From Deltaproteobacteria bacterium (lineage in GTDB: Bacteria > Myxococcota > JACRCW01): 52,638 nucleotides of DNA. Every line of letters begins with the position of its first letter. The first letter of the stretch is position 1. The translations under genes and the position numbers were made by a program. The DNA lies in the NCBI GenBank assembly GCA_016218805.1, contig JACRCW010000156.1, forward strand, positions 1 through 52,638. Reading direction: 5' to 3'. The notes below the pieces were generated by a model, which searched no databases, had not been told where the DNA came from, and worked only from the letters and a program-made list of their open reading frames with translations. Below, one piece after another: positions 8,694 through 16,781 of this stretch.

Positions 8694-9326
8694 TCAGCGG
8701 TACAGCACCCGCCACGCCTGGCGCGCTCCCGGCGGCACTTCGGTCAGCGGCTGGAAGGAGATCCCGTCCCCCAGCGTCACCGCTTCGCGGAACTGGTCGG
8801 TCACCAGGATCTCGCGCGCGTGCGCAATGTCCTCCCCCAGCTTGGAGGCCGCGTTCACTTCCGCGCCAAACACCTCGTGGTCACCAATGCGCAGCATGCG
8901 CCCGAAGCCCAGCCCCACGCACAGCAGGATGAGTTCCTCGTCGGCGCGGCCCTGGTTGAAGCGCTCCAGGTGCCGCTGCATCTCCAGCGCGCACGCCAGC
9001 GCGGAGTTGGGCCGCCGGAACACCACCATCATGCTGTCCGCCTCCACCTTGAGGAGGAACCCGTCGTGGCGGTTGATGCAGGGCGTCAGCTCCCGCAGGG
9101 ACTCGTAGATGATCTGCAGGAAGTGGATGATCCCAAAGCTCACCACCTGGCGGGAGAACCCGGACAGATCGGTGAACATCACCGCCCACTCCTCGCCAAA
9201 CAGGTCCCAGATGCGCTGGTCCAGCGCGGTCTTGTCCGTGCCGGCCCGCATGCGTTCCTGGATGAGGTCCTCCAGGCGCTGCTCCGCGCCGGTGGGCTTG
9301 ATGCGGTACGCGGTGGGCATGAACAT
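8694..9326 (-). CDS. class III adenylate/guanylate cyclase homology domain protein
   Basis: This single-domain nucleotidyl cyclase has 210 aa. It contains the metal-binding aspartates in MFTDLSGFS (D53) and KVEADSMMVVF (D97, with K93 in the base-recognition position), and the EVFGAEVNAASKL segment corresponding to the family's VN-A-RL motif. Asn158 is present, but the usual transition-state Arg four residues later is Lys162. The substrate is therefore uncertain: it could be an active cyclase of altered specificity or a weakened one. There is no membrane segment or sensor domain. A GGGGAGG ribosome site precedes ATG 9326. The gene lies 20 bases after the patatin gene and is surely cotranscribed with it. 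Confidence 0.85.
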   Translation of the reverse strand: MFMPTAYRIKPTGAEQRLEDLIQERMRAGTDKTALDQRIWDLFGEEWAVMFTDLSGFSRQVVSFGIIHFLQIIYESLRELTPCINRHDGFLLKVEADSMMVVFRRPNSALACALEMQRHLERFNQGRADEELILLCVGLGFGRMLRIGDHEVFGAEVNAASKLGEDIAHAREILVTDQFREAVTLGDGISFQPLTEVPPGARQAWRVLYR

Positions 9327-9346
9327 GGGCGGCCTCCCCGGGTTGG

Positions 9347-10603
9347 TCAGGACGTGAAGAACTCAATGAGCCGGCTGCGCGCGGCGTCGGCGTCGTGCAT
9401 GCCCAGCTCCACCAGGTCGTGCGCGTACTCGCCGTCAAACAGCAGGTAGGACAGCAGGTCGTTCTCCGTCAGGCTCTCGTCCTCGCCAATGCGGCGGATG
9501 AGCCGGCCCACAATGCCGCCCACGCGCGCGGCCGCGCTCCCCAGGCGCGCGTGCTTGGCGGCAATGACGCCAATGTTGGTGGTGGGCTTGATCACCATGG
9601 GCTTGATGACGCGGTAGGCGCCCGCGTGGCGCGGTCCCATCACCTTGCTGATCTTCTCGGCAAACTCCGGCCCGTACACCTTGCGCCCGCCCTCGACGAG
9701 CGCGTTGGTGCGCTCCAGCCGCTCGATGTCGTACTCGGTGTGGTCCAGCAGCAGCGCGTTGAGGATCTTGCCCAGCAGGTAGGCGGCGGACGGGAACGAA
9801 TCCACGCGCTCGCTCTCCATGCGCTTGATCTCATCCACGCTCTCTTCATGGCGCAGGCCGATGACCAGCACGCGGTCCGCGCCCAGGCGCAGCGGCGGGG
9901 ACAGCGGCGTGTTGTGGCGCAGCCCGCCGTCACAGTACGTGCGGCCCTCCACCTCCACGGCGGGGAACAGCCACGGGATGGCGGCGGAGGCCAGCGCGTG
10001 CTGGTGGGTGATGCGCGTGGGGCGCGCGGTCACCCACGGGTCCCGGCTCCACGGCGGCACGCCGCCGCCGCGCCGCTCCACAAACACCACCGTCTTGCCC
10101 GTGCCAATGTCCGTGGCCGTGACGGTGAGCGCCTCCAGCCGCCCGGCGTTGATGTTGCGGCTGATCATGCCCCAGCGGTTGCCGTGCCGGACCAGCGCCT
10201 CCAGCGGGCCGGTGTGGAACAGACCGCCGCGCCGGCCGGGGCCAATGCGGTCATCCAGCTCGCCAAAGCCGCCGGAGCCCAGCACAAAGCGCGGCAGGTT
10301 GAGCAGCTCGCGCCAGCCCACCGAGTACACGCGTTCAATGCGGAGGCTCTCCCACAGCTCACACAGCTGCGCGCCCTGCATGTCCGGGACGTGCGCGTGC
10401 GCCGCCAGGAAGCACGCGTTGAGCGCGCCCACGCTGGTGCCCGAGACGATCTCGAACCGCGCGCGCTGGCGGACGCGCTCGGGGAGCTCTTCGCGGATGT
10501 AGCGGATGATCCCCGCCTCATAGGCGCCCCGCGCCCCGCCGCCGGACAGGACCAGTCCCGTCCAGGGTTCGTGCTTGACCGTCGTGGGGGCGGGCTCCGT
10601 CAT
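9347..10603 (-). CDS. patatin-like phospholipase
   Basis: This Ser-Asp dyad lipid hydrolase has 418 aa. It shows the oxyanion motif GGGARG (residues 21-26), the nucleophile elbow GTSVG (Ser57) and the DGG motif with catalytic Asp225 (TYCDGGLRHNTP). It has no signal peptide or secretion tail, so it likely acts on cytoplasmic-side membrane lipids. The C-terminal 150 residues are a family-specific helical extension I cannot name. It is the first gene of a two-gene unit with the class III cyclase. No cyclic-nucleotide-sensing domain is fused to it, unlike some CBASS effectors. It diverges from tRNA-Ala. Confidence 0.88.
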   Translation of the reverse strand: MTEPAPTTVKHEPWTGLVLSGGGARGAYEAGIIRYIREELPERVRQRARFEIVSGTSVGALNACFLAAHAHVPDMQGAQLCELWESLRIERVYSVGWRELLNLPRFVLGSGGFGELDDRIGPGRRGGLFHTGPLEALVRHGNRWGMISRNINAGRLEALTVTATDIGTGKTVVFVERRGGGVPPWSRDPWVTARPTRITHQHALASAAIPWLFPAVEVEGRTYCDGGLRHNTPLSPPLRLGADRVLVIGLRHEESVDEIKRMESERVDSFPSAAYLLGKILNALLLDHTEYDIERLERTNALVEGGRKVYGPEFAEKISKVMGPRHAGAYRVIKPMVIKPTTNIGVIAAKHARLGSAAARVGGIVGRLIRRIGEDESLTENDLLSYLLFDGEYAHDLVELGMHDADAARSRLIEFFTS

Positions 10604-10720
10604 GCCCCGCCATCTTTCCGCCGCCGGCGGCGGCAGCGCAACAAATCGCGCGGATTTGCGGCGCGCCCGGACGTCGGTGGCGCAGGGTGTGCGGCGGCGG
10701 TGGCGACGCGGGGAAGGCTC

Positions 10721-10749
10721 TTGACAGGCCCCACGGGGGCGCTTACAAG
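10721..10749 (+). promoter_or_regulatory. sigma-70 type promoter of tRNA-Ala
   Basis: A perfect TTGACA at 10721-10726 is followed after 17 bases by TACAAG at 10744-10749, a near-consensus -10. The tRNA begins 18 bases further on, so initiation about 7 bases after the -10 would give a short leader. This is the clearest promoter in the window. Confidence 0.75.
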
Positions 10750-10766
10750 CCGCGCTCCCAACGTCT

Positions 10767-10839
<73 letters not shown>

Positions 10840-10855
10840 ACCTAGGAATCACCAC

Positions 10856-10896
10856 GGGGGCGCCCACGGAACACCGGGGGCGCCCCCGCCGGTTTT
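10856..10896 (+). terminator. intrinsic terminator after tRNA-Ala
   Basis: A 10-bp perfect stem pairs 10856-10865 with 10878-10887 around a 12-base loop. It is followed within a few bases by TTTT at 10893-10896. The position 17 bases after the tRNA and the short T-run support rho-independent termination. Confidence 0.65.
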
Positions 10897-10933
10897 CCGG
10901 GCCCCCGCCGGCGCGAGTAGGCTCCGCCGGCGC

Positions 10934-11728
10934 ATGAAGCCCTACCTCGCCTCGCTGCCGCGCCACGCCCACACCTCCCACCGCGGCGGCAGCCTGCTGG
11001 CGCCGGAGAACACGCTGGCCGCGTTCCGCCAGGCGGTGGAGCGCTGGGACACGGACGTGCTGGAACTGGACGTGCGCCCCACCCGTGACGGCGCCGTGGT
11101 GGTGTTCCATGACGAGACGCTGGAGCGCACCACCAACGGCACGGGCCCCGTGTGCGAGCACAGCCTGGCGCAGCTGCAGGCGCTGGACGCGGGCCACCAC
11201 CTTGCGGGCTGGCGCGGCCGCGGCGCGGTGGTGCCCACGCTGCAGGAGGTGTTGGAGGCGTTCCCCGGCAAGCACGTCAACATTGAGCTGAAAGAGGGTG
11301 CGGACGCGTTCCTGGAGGCGTTTGCGGTGGTGGTGGAGGGCGCGGGCGCCGTGGACCGCGTGTGTGTGGGCCACGTGGACGAGGAGCGCGCCCACGCGCT
11401 GCGGGCGCGCCTGCCGGAGTGCGCAACCTTCTTTCCGCAGGATCCGCTGCTGCGCTTCTTCTCCGCCACCCGGGCCGACGGTGAGCCGCTGCCCGACGAG
11501 CCCTGGGACGTGCTGAGTCTGCCGCTGGAGTACCTGGGCCTGCGCGTGGTGGATGCGCGCCTGGTGGAGGCCGCGCACCGCGCCGGCAAGGCGGTGCACG
11601 TGTGGACCGTGGATGACCCGGGTGACATGCACGCGCTGTGGGACCTGGGCGTGGACAGCATCCTGACCGACCGGCCGGACGTGCTGCGCGCGGTGATGCA
11701 GGCGCGGGGTTACCCGCGCGGCGCGTGA
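10934..11728 (+). CDS. glycerophosphodiester phosphodiesterase
   Basis: This GDPD-family TIM barrel of about 264 aa hydrolyses glycerophosphodiesters to glycerol-3-phosphate and an alcohol. Family signatures are the opening HRGG...APENTLAAF, ELDVRPTRDGAVVVFHDETLERTTNG, PTLQEVLEAFP, NIELKEG, and the C-terminal VHVWTVDDPGDM...GVDSILTDRPD. No signal peptide is seen, so it is probably cytoplasmic, like UgpQ. The frame extends far upstream through the tRNA, but that part is non-coding; ATG 10934 matches the family start. It stands alone on this strand after the tRNA terminator. Confidence 0.9.
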   Translation: MKPYLASLPRHAHTSHRGGSLLAPENTLAAFRQAVERWDTDVLELDVRPTRDGAVVVFHDETLERTTNGTGPVCEHSLAQLQALDAGHHLAGWRGRGAVVPTLQEVLEAFPGKHVNIELKEGADAFLEAFAVVVEGAGAVDRVCVGHVDEERAHALRARLPECATFFPQDPLLRFFSATRADGEPLPDEPWDVLSLPLEYLGLRVVDARLVEAAHRAGKAVHVWTVDDPGDMHALWDLGVDSILTDRPDVLRAVMQARGYPRGA

Positions 11729-11793
11729 GCGGCTGGATCAGCGGCTGGCCGGGACGGGGTGTTTGACTCGCCGGAAGCCGCGTGAATCGCCGC

Positions 11794-12399
11794 TCACCAC
11801 CCACCGTCCGGTGGCTCCAGCAGTTCCACCGACACGCCCGCCCGCCTCTTCTCCTTGTCGCCTGGAAAATCATACAGAACTGTGGTGTTCACCAGGATAC
11901 GGTAGTCCCTCAAAGCCGGGATTGCCCCCAGGGTCCAAACGAAGTCCACCACGCGTTCACACACCGTCATCCCGTCACACGCGCGCATGAAGCCCGGCTG
12001 GTAGTTGGTGGGGTCCACCATTGTCGTCCAGTCGTCCACCAGGGCGACCATCCCGGCATCGTTTGCATTGACCTGCACCACAAGACCGCCGTCCGCCACC
12101 CAATACGGATGCATCAGTGCCTCAAAGTGCACCCAAGGGGGCGAGACCTCGTCGGGGCGGGCGTCGGGACTTTCGACGAATGAAGCGTATAGTGTTGCGC
12201 CGCCTCCCTTGGCCAGCGGCTCCGGACTTTCCACGCGGTATAGGAACCTCCGCTTCGTCGGTGCGCCACCGTCCGTAGGAAGGGTTACAGGAATGTCACG
12301 GATGCTCGCTCCCTTGCTTCCACCGGGGTAGTTTGGGCCACACCAGCACGCAGAAACGACCGGTGCGAACAGCGCCCACCACACGTTGCACCGCTTCAC
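11794..12399 (-). CDS. small lipoprotein, copy 1 of a tandem duplication
   Basis: This predicted lipoprotein has 201 aa. The GTG at 12399 follows a strong GGAGGGGGAG site and gives KRCNVWWALFAPVVSAC, a short signal ending in a lipobox-like VVSAC. The mature part has PVTLPTDGG, VSPPWVHFEALMHPY, VDDWTTMVDPTNYQP and VCERVVDFVWTLGAIPALRDYRI segments, and ends in LLEPPDGGW. I do not recognise a family. The neighbouring gene at 12593-13198 encodes a product of exactly the same length and clearly similar sequence throughout. A 68-codon open frame overlaps the start by 4 bases. The role is unknown; it is likely anchored to an envelope membrane. Confidence 0.7.
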   Translation of the reverse strand: MKRCNVWWALFAPVVSACWCGPNYPGGSKGASIRDIPVTLPTDGGAPTKRRFLYRVESPEPLAKGGGATLYASFVESPDARPDEVSPPWVHFEALMHPYWVADGGLVVQVNANDAGMVALVDDWTTMVDPTNYQPGFMRACDGMTVCERVVDFVWTLGAIPALRDYRILVNTTVLYDFPGDKEKRRAGVSVELLEPPDGGW

Positions 12400-12599
12400 A
12401 ACGGCTCCCCCTCCGTCGCGGAACTCGTCGAGAAGCCGCGGATCGCCCCGCCGAGCGACTGCCGTGCAGTGAAGCCCGGTCCTGGACGGTTGCTGCTGAA
12501 CCAACCGGCCCGGTCACCGCCTTCCACAAAGACGTAGGTGAATCCCTGGGAATCCGTAACCGCGACCGGCGCAGATGCCGCGTGACCGCGTCTCACCAC
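12396..12599 (-). CDS. small open frame coupled to the lipoprotein, doubtful
   Basis: This frame of 67 aa starts at GTG 12599, overlaps the end of lipoprotein copy 2 by 7 bases, and ends in a GTGA overlap with lipoprotein copy 1. A segment FVEGGDRAGWFSSNRPGPG resembles a WD40-like PD40 strand, but this is weak. Its last 30 residues have a counterpart in the same position before copy 2 (13195-13290), including the shared ending TSSATEGEPL. The end of this frame is therefore duplicated together with the lipoprotein. It could be a real coupled gene or a decayed gene 3' end. Confidence 0.3.
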   Translation of the reverse strand: MVRRGHAASAPVAVTDSQGFTYVFVEGGDRAGWFSSNRPGPGFTARQSLGGAIRGFSTSSATEGEPL

Positions 12600-13198
12600 C
12601 CACCGTCCGGCGGCTCGACCAGTTCCACCGACACGCCCGCTCGCCTCTTCTCTTCATCGCCGGGGAAGCCATACAGAAAGGCAGTGTCCACCTGAATGCG
12701 GTAGTCCCTCAAAGCCGGTATTGCACCCAGGGTCCATACGAAGTCCACCACGCGCTCACAGACTCTCATCCCTTCGCATTTGCGCATGAAGAGCGGTTGG
12801 TAGTTGGTGGGTTCCACTGCGGTGGTCCAGTCGTCCACCAGCGCAAAGAAGCCTGCGTCGTTCGCCCCCGTGTCAACAACAACGCCGCCGTCCGGCACCA
12901 GGTACGGATGCACCAAGGCTTCGAAATGCATCCATGGCGGGGAAACTCGGTCAGGCCTGGTGTCGGGATCCTCAACGAACGAGATGGCGAGCGTTGCTCC
13001 GCCGCCCGCAGCCAGAGGCTCGGGACTTTCTACTCGGAAGATGAACCTCCGCATGGTGGGCGGGCCACCGTCTGTGGGAAGGGTCACGGGAATGTCGTTA
13101 ATGCTCCATCCCTTGCTTCCACCAGGGTAATTTGAGCCACACCAACACGCAGAAACGGCCGGCGCCAACAACACCCACCACACGTGGCACCGCTTCAC
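12593..13198 (-). CDS. small lipoprotein, copy 2 of a tandem duplication
   Basis: This is the paralogue of the 11794-12399 product, also 201 aa. GTG at 13198 follows GGAGGGAGAGCC and gives KRCHVWWVLLAPAVSAC with a lipobox-like AVSAC. The main segments match copy 1: PVTLPTDGG, VSPPWMHFEALVHPY, VDDWTTAVEPTNYQP, VCERVVDFVWTLGAIPALRDYRI and the end VELVEPPDGGW. Differences are spread through the protein and leave it intact, so both copies appear to have been kept functional. The function is unknown. The tail of the upstream small frame (13195-13290) overlaps its start by 4 bases, as in copy 1. Confidence 0.7.
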   Translation of the reverse strand: MKRCHVWWVLLAPAVSACWCGSNYPGGSKGWSINDIPVTLPTDGGPPTMRRFIFRVESPEPLAAGGGATLAISFVEDPDTRPDRVSPPWMHFEALVHPYLVPDGGVVVDTGANDAGFFALVDDWTTAVEPTNYQPLFMRKCEGMRVCERVVDFVWTLGAIPALRDYRIQVDTAFLYGFPGDEEKRRAGVSVELVEPPDGGW

Positions 13199-13334
13199 AA
13201 CGGCTCTCCCTCCGTCGCGGAACTCGTCGGAATGCCCCGAATCACTCCGCCGACGGGACCCGCGTATCCTGGCGATCGATTCGTGACCATTCCGTGGCGC
13301 CGGAGGCGGACTCATGTACGGCCGCGCTCGCGAG

Positions 13335-14069
13335 TCATTCGCCGTTGCCGGCCATCATCGTCGTCATCCGCACCAGCTGCCAGACCACCAGGCCCATGGC
13401 CGCGGCGCTCCCCACAAACGCGGCGGCGCGCAGCAGCTGCGTGCGCGCTTCGCTGCGGTAGACGGACTCCGTGTCACGCGTGTTGGCGGCCATGGCCACC
13501 GCCTGGGCCAGCACGCGGTCACGCCCCTTTTGCGCCGCCTTGTCACGCGGGTACGCCTTGAGGTGGTCCCGGTAGCGCATGCCGGCAAACGGCAGCGCCT
13601 GCACGGAGGCGCAGTAGGCAACGAACACCTCGTGCGCGCGGGGGTTGCCCCAGTCACGCGCGGCCCGGTTCCACGCCGCGTTGAGGTGGCCCTCAAGACC
13701 GGCCTCCGGCATGGCTGCGGGGGCCACCATGCCTTCCGTCAGCGGGACGGGGAGGGACGGCTCTACCGGGCGGGGCTTCAGGGTCAGCGCTGTTGCCGGG
13801 ACAGCGACGGGCAGGGCCATGGCGTCGGCCAGGCCCGGACCCGGGGTGGGGACCGCGTCGGCCGGAGGAGGTGCACCTTCAGACGGCGCCGGGACAAGCG
13901 GGGGTGTTGGCAGCGGGTCCGCGGCAGGCGGGTCGCTGACGGCCACGCCATCCGGCCGCAGTGCGGCGGTGGCACCGCAGGCAGCGCAGGTGAAGGACAG
14001 CACGCCATCCTCGGCGCGGAAGGTGCGGAGGTCGAACAGCGACTTGCAGAGCGGACACTGGACGATCAT
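13335..14069 (-). CDS. zinc-ribbon protein with C-terminal membrane anchor
   Basis: This protein of about 244 aa opens with a zinc-ribbon-like MIVQCPLCKSLFDL...FTCAACG (Cys5, Cys8 and a second CxxC about residues 28-31), similar to MJ0042-type ribbons common in delta-proteobacteria. A Pro/Ala-rich linker follows (about 45-115), then a helical region and a single hydrophobic segment near the end (AAAFVGSAAAMGLVVWQLV). The longer upstream frame is Arg/Trp-rich and antisense to other sequence, so ATG 14069 is preferred. It follows the protease gene on the same strand by 70 bases. The role is unknown; such proteins often act in regulation or envelope assembly. Confidence 0.7.
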   Translation of the reverse strand: MIVQCPLCKSLFDLRTFRAEDGVLSFTCAACGATAALRPDGVAVSDPPAADPLPTPPLVPAPSEGAPPPADAVPTPGPGLADAMALPVAVPATALTLKPRPVEPSLPVPLTEGMVAPAAMPEAGLEGHLNAAWNRAARDWGNPRAHEVFVAYCASVQALPFAGMRYRDHLKAYPRDKAAQKGRDRVLAQAVAMAANTRDTESVYRSEARTQLLRAAAFVGSAAAMGLVVWQLVRMTTMMAGNGE

Positions 14070-14139
14070 CGCGGTGCCTGACGGGCGGGCATGTTGGCAC
14101 GGCGCGGAGGGGGCCTCCAGTCCGCGGCCGCGGATCCGT

Positions 14140-15159
14140 TCACAGCCCGGACCGCGGCAGCGGGTCTGGCACCAGGCACAGCGCAAAGGCCAGCACGCAC
14201 AGGACAAGCACCGCCCATTGGCGCGCGCCCAGCGGCGGGCTGCCCTCCGGGGGCGGCGGATGGCGCAGCCCGGCCAACAGGCCCAGCAGCACCATCCCCG
14301 CGGCAACCGCCAGCCACGCCCAGTGGCGGCTGGCCACGGCGGCCAGCGGCAGCGCGGCAAACGTGAGGACGGACAGCGGCAGCGCGCGCCGCGGAGTAAC
14401 AGCAGCGGCGATGTGCCCGCCGTCCAGTTGGCCGAACGGCAGCAGGTTGAACCACGTCAGGTACAGCCCGTACCAGCCGGCCAGCGCCATGGGGTGCAGC
14501 ACCAGGTAGCGGTCCGGCGGCAGGCCCCCGTGCACCAACCACCGCGCCAGGGCCAGCGCGGGGGATTCCGGCATGGACAGGCCGCCCAGGCGCAGGAACA
14601 CGGTCATCTCCTCGGCGGTCTTCACCTCAGAGGAGCCCACGCCCACCAGCAGGAACAGGAACGCGACCAGAAAACCGGTCAGCGGTCCGGCGGCCGCGAT
14701 CTCCAGCATGGCGCGCCGCGGCCGCGGCGTGTCCGCGTCCATGGCGATGAGCGCGCCCATGGTCCCCAGCCCCGCCGGGATGGGCATGAAGAACGGCCAG
14801 GACGCTGGCACCTTCCAGGCGCGCGCCACCAGGTAGTGACCCATTTCATGCGTGAACAGCGACGCGAGCAGCGGCGCCGCAAACGCAATCCCGTCCAGCA
14901 CGCGCGCGGGGTCACGCCGCAGCAGCGCCCACGCCACCCACATGGAGGTGGGCGCCGGCCGGTGCGCCAGCCCCACGCCGGCCAGCACCGTGGTGACAAC
15001 GGTGCACAGGAACAGCACCAGGTGGAGCAGCCCGGGATGCGCGCGCCCCGGCGGTGCGGGACGCCCCTGCGCGGGGGCGGGGGAGAACAGTGCACCGCCC
15101 CAGCCGGTGCGGCCGGGGGCGGACCCGTGGGGGGACGGCGTGGGGTTCACCGGTGTCAC
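14140..15159 (-). CDS. site-2 protease family (M50) intramembrane metalloprotease
   Basis: This polytopic membrane protein of about 339 aa has the zinc protease motif HEMGH (about residues 104-108) in a hydrophobic helix and the third ligand in FGQLDGGH (about 242-249). Both are hallmarks of S2P-type enzymes that cut membrane-embedded substrates. A PIPAGLGTMGALI segment and an AAAGPLTGF motif fit the family, which has several further hydrophobic segments. No PDZ domain is seen. The start is uncertain: the frame is open far upstream across def, so the GTG at 15159 is my choice, with GTG 15150 as alternative. It diverges from def with about 105 bases between them. Confidence 0.82.
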   Translation of the reverse strand: MTPVNPTPSPHGSAPGRTGWGGALFSPAPAQGRPAPPGRAHPGLLHLVLFLCTVVTTVLAGVGLAHRPAPTSMWVAWALLRRDPARVLDGIAFAAPLLASLFTHEMGHYLVARAWKVPASWPFFMPIPAGLGTMGALIAMDADTPRPRRAMLEIAAAGPLTGFLVAFLFLLVGVGSSEVKTAEEMTVFLRLGGLSMPESPALALARWLVHGGLPPDRYLVLHPMALAGWYGLYLTWFNLLPFGQLDGGHIAAAVTPRRALPLSVLTFAALPLAAVASRHWAWLAVAAGMVLLGLLAGLRHPPPPEGSPPLGARQWAVLVLCVLAFALCLVPDPLPRSGL

Positions 15160-15264
15160 CGTGGCCGCGGAGTCATCCGCGTTCCCCGCGCCACGCGCAA
15201 GCAGCGGTGCCCGGGTTGTCGGGGACGGGCGCCGCCCGTATGTTGCCCGGCGACAGGAGCGGCA

Positions 15265-15813
15265 ATGGCAACACGGGAAATCCTCATCTGGCCGGACAAG
15301 CGCCTGGCGCAGAAGTGCGTGGCGGTGGCCGACGTGAACGACGACATCCGGGCCCTGGCCAGGGACATGCTGGAGTCCATGTACCAGGCCAATGGCGTGG
15401 GCCTGGCCGCGCCGCAGGTGGGCGTGCTCAAGCGCATGGTGGTCATTGACCTGCAGGGCCGGGACGGCGCGCCGTCCGGCGAGCCACCGCTGGTGCTCAT
15501 CAACCCGGTGTTCAACGACATGCAGGGCGAGCTGACGTGGGAGGAGGGCTGCCTGTCCGTTCCCAATGAGGTGGGCCAGGTCACGCGCTACGCGCGCTGC
15601 GTGGTGGACTACACGGACCTGGATGGGAAGCCGCAGCGCGTGACGGGTGAGGGCCTGGCCAGCGTGGCGTTGCAGCACGAATGCGACCACCTGGAGGGCA
15701 AGCTGTTTGTGGACTACCTCAGCCCCATCAAGCGCAACGTGATCCGCCGGCGCATGCTCAAGCTGAAAGCGGAACGCGAACGCAACCGCCCGGTCCAGGC
15801 CGCCGCGCTCTGA
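15265..15813 (+). CDS. def: peptide deformylase
   Basis: This enzyme removes the formyl group from the N-terminal methionine of new proteins. All three family motifs are present: GVGLAAPQ (about 44-51), EGCLS (metal ligand Cys96) and HECDH (H138, E139, H142). The length of 182 aa is normal. ATG 15265 has an AGGAG site 6 bases upstream and matches the conserved N-terminus (REILIWPDKRL). fmt starts 10 bases after the stop, giving the classic def-fmt pair that adds and removes the formyl group. Confidence 0.97.
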   Translation: MATREILIWPDKRLAQKCVAVADVNDDIRALARDMLESMYQANGVGLAAPQVGVLKRMVVIDLQGRDGAPSGEPPLVLINPVFNDMQGELTWEEGCLSVPNEVGQVTRYARCVVDYTDLDGKPQRVTGEGLASVALQHECDHLEGKLFVDYLSPIKRNVIRRRMLKLKAERERNRPVQAAAL

Positions 15814-15823
15814 CGACGACACC

Positions 15824-16768
15824 ATGGGCCTCCGCGTCCTCTTCATGGGCTCGCCCGCCTTTGCGGTGCCGTCCTTGCGGGCGCTGCACGCGGCGGGGCA
15901 CACCGTGCTGTGCGCCGTGTGCCAGCCGGATGCGCCCAAGGACCGCGGCCACCGGTTGCAGCCGCCGCCGGTGAAGGAAGCCGCGCTGGAACTGGGCATC
16001 CCCGTGCGCCAGCCGGAGCGGGTGAAGGGCCCGCGCGGGCAGGCGTTCCTGGACGAGGTGAAGACTCTGGGCGCGGACATTGGCGTGGTGGCGGCGTACG
16101 GGAAGATCCTGCCGCAGGAGCTGCTGGATGCGCCGCGCGCGGGCTGCGTGAACCTGCACGCGTCCCTGCTGCCGCGCTTCCGCGGGGCTTCGCCCATCCA
16201 GCACGCCATCCTGGAGGGGGACGCGGAGACCGGCGTGTGCCTGATGCGGATGGTGCTGGAACTGGATGCGGGCGGTGTGTTTGCCCGCGCCCGCACGCCC
16301 ATCCGGGACGACGACACCGCGGAGACCCTCTCCGAGCGGTTGGCGGGGCTGGCCGCGACGCTGTGCACCGCGCGCCTGGATGAGGTGGTGAGCGGCGCGC
16401 TGGTGGCGGAGCCGCAGGCGGCCGAGGGGATGACCTACGCGCCGTTGCTCACCAGGCAGATGGGACGGTTGGACCTGACGGGAGACGCCGCGCGCGAGGC
16501 CCGGCGCATCCGCGCCATGACGCCGTGGCCGGGCACCTGGCTGCCGTTCCGCGGCGAGGTCCTCAAGGTCCACGCCGCCCGCGCGGAGGTGGGCGGAGGT
16601 GGTGCGCCCGCAACCGTGCTGGCGGTGGGGGACGGGATCCGCGTGGCGTGCGGGACGGGCTCGCTCGTCGTCACCGAAGTGCAGGCGGCCGGCAAGCGGC
16701 GCATGCACGCGGCGGATTGGGCCCGCGGCGCGCGGCTGCAACCGGGTGACATGCTGGCCGAGCGCTGA
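15824..16768 (+). CDS. fmt: methionyl-tRNA formyltransferase
   Basis: This enzyme transfers a formyl group from 10-formyltetrahydrofolate to Met-tRNA(fMet). The 314 aa protein has the family N-terminus (RVLFMGSPAFAVPSL), the catalytic segment VNLHASLLPRFRGASPIQ (about 109-126, Asn110 and His112) and an ELDAGGV segment in the position of the catalytic Asp. The C-terminal OB-like domain contains RAMTPWPGTW, also typical. It follows def by 10 bases in the same operon. An inverted repeat downstream may end the transcript. Confidence 0.96.
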   Translation: MGLRVLFMGSPAFAVPSLRALHAAGHTVLCAVCQPDAPKDRGHRLQPPPVKEAALELGIPVRQPERVKGPRGQAFLDEVKTLGADIGVVAAYGKILPQELLDAPRAGCVNLHASLLPRFRGASPIQHAILEGDAETGVCLMRMVLELDAGGVFARARTPIRDDDTAETLSERLAGLAATLCTARLDEVVSGALVAEPQAAEGMTYAPLLTRQMGRLDLTGDAAREARRIRAMTPWPGTWLPFRGEVLKVHAARAEVGGGGAPATVLAVGDGIRVACGTGSLVVTEVQAAGKRRMHAADWARGARLQPGDMLAER

Positions 16769-16781
16769 ACGCAGGCAGAAG

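Noticed and set aside
13645..15813. A 722-codon plus-strand frame
   Set aside because: Only its last 182 codons are the deformylase. The upstream part is antisense to the zinc-ribbon and S2P-type genes.
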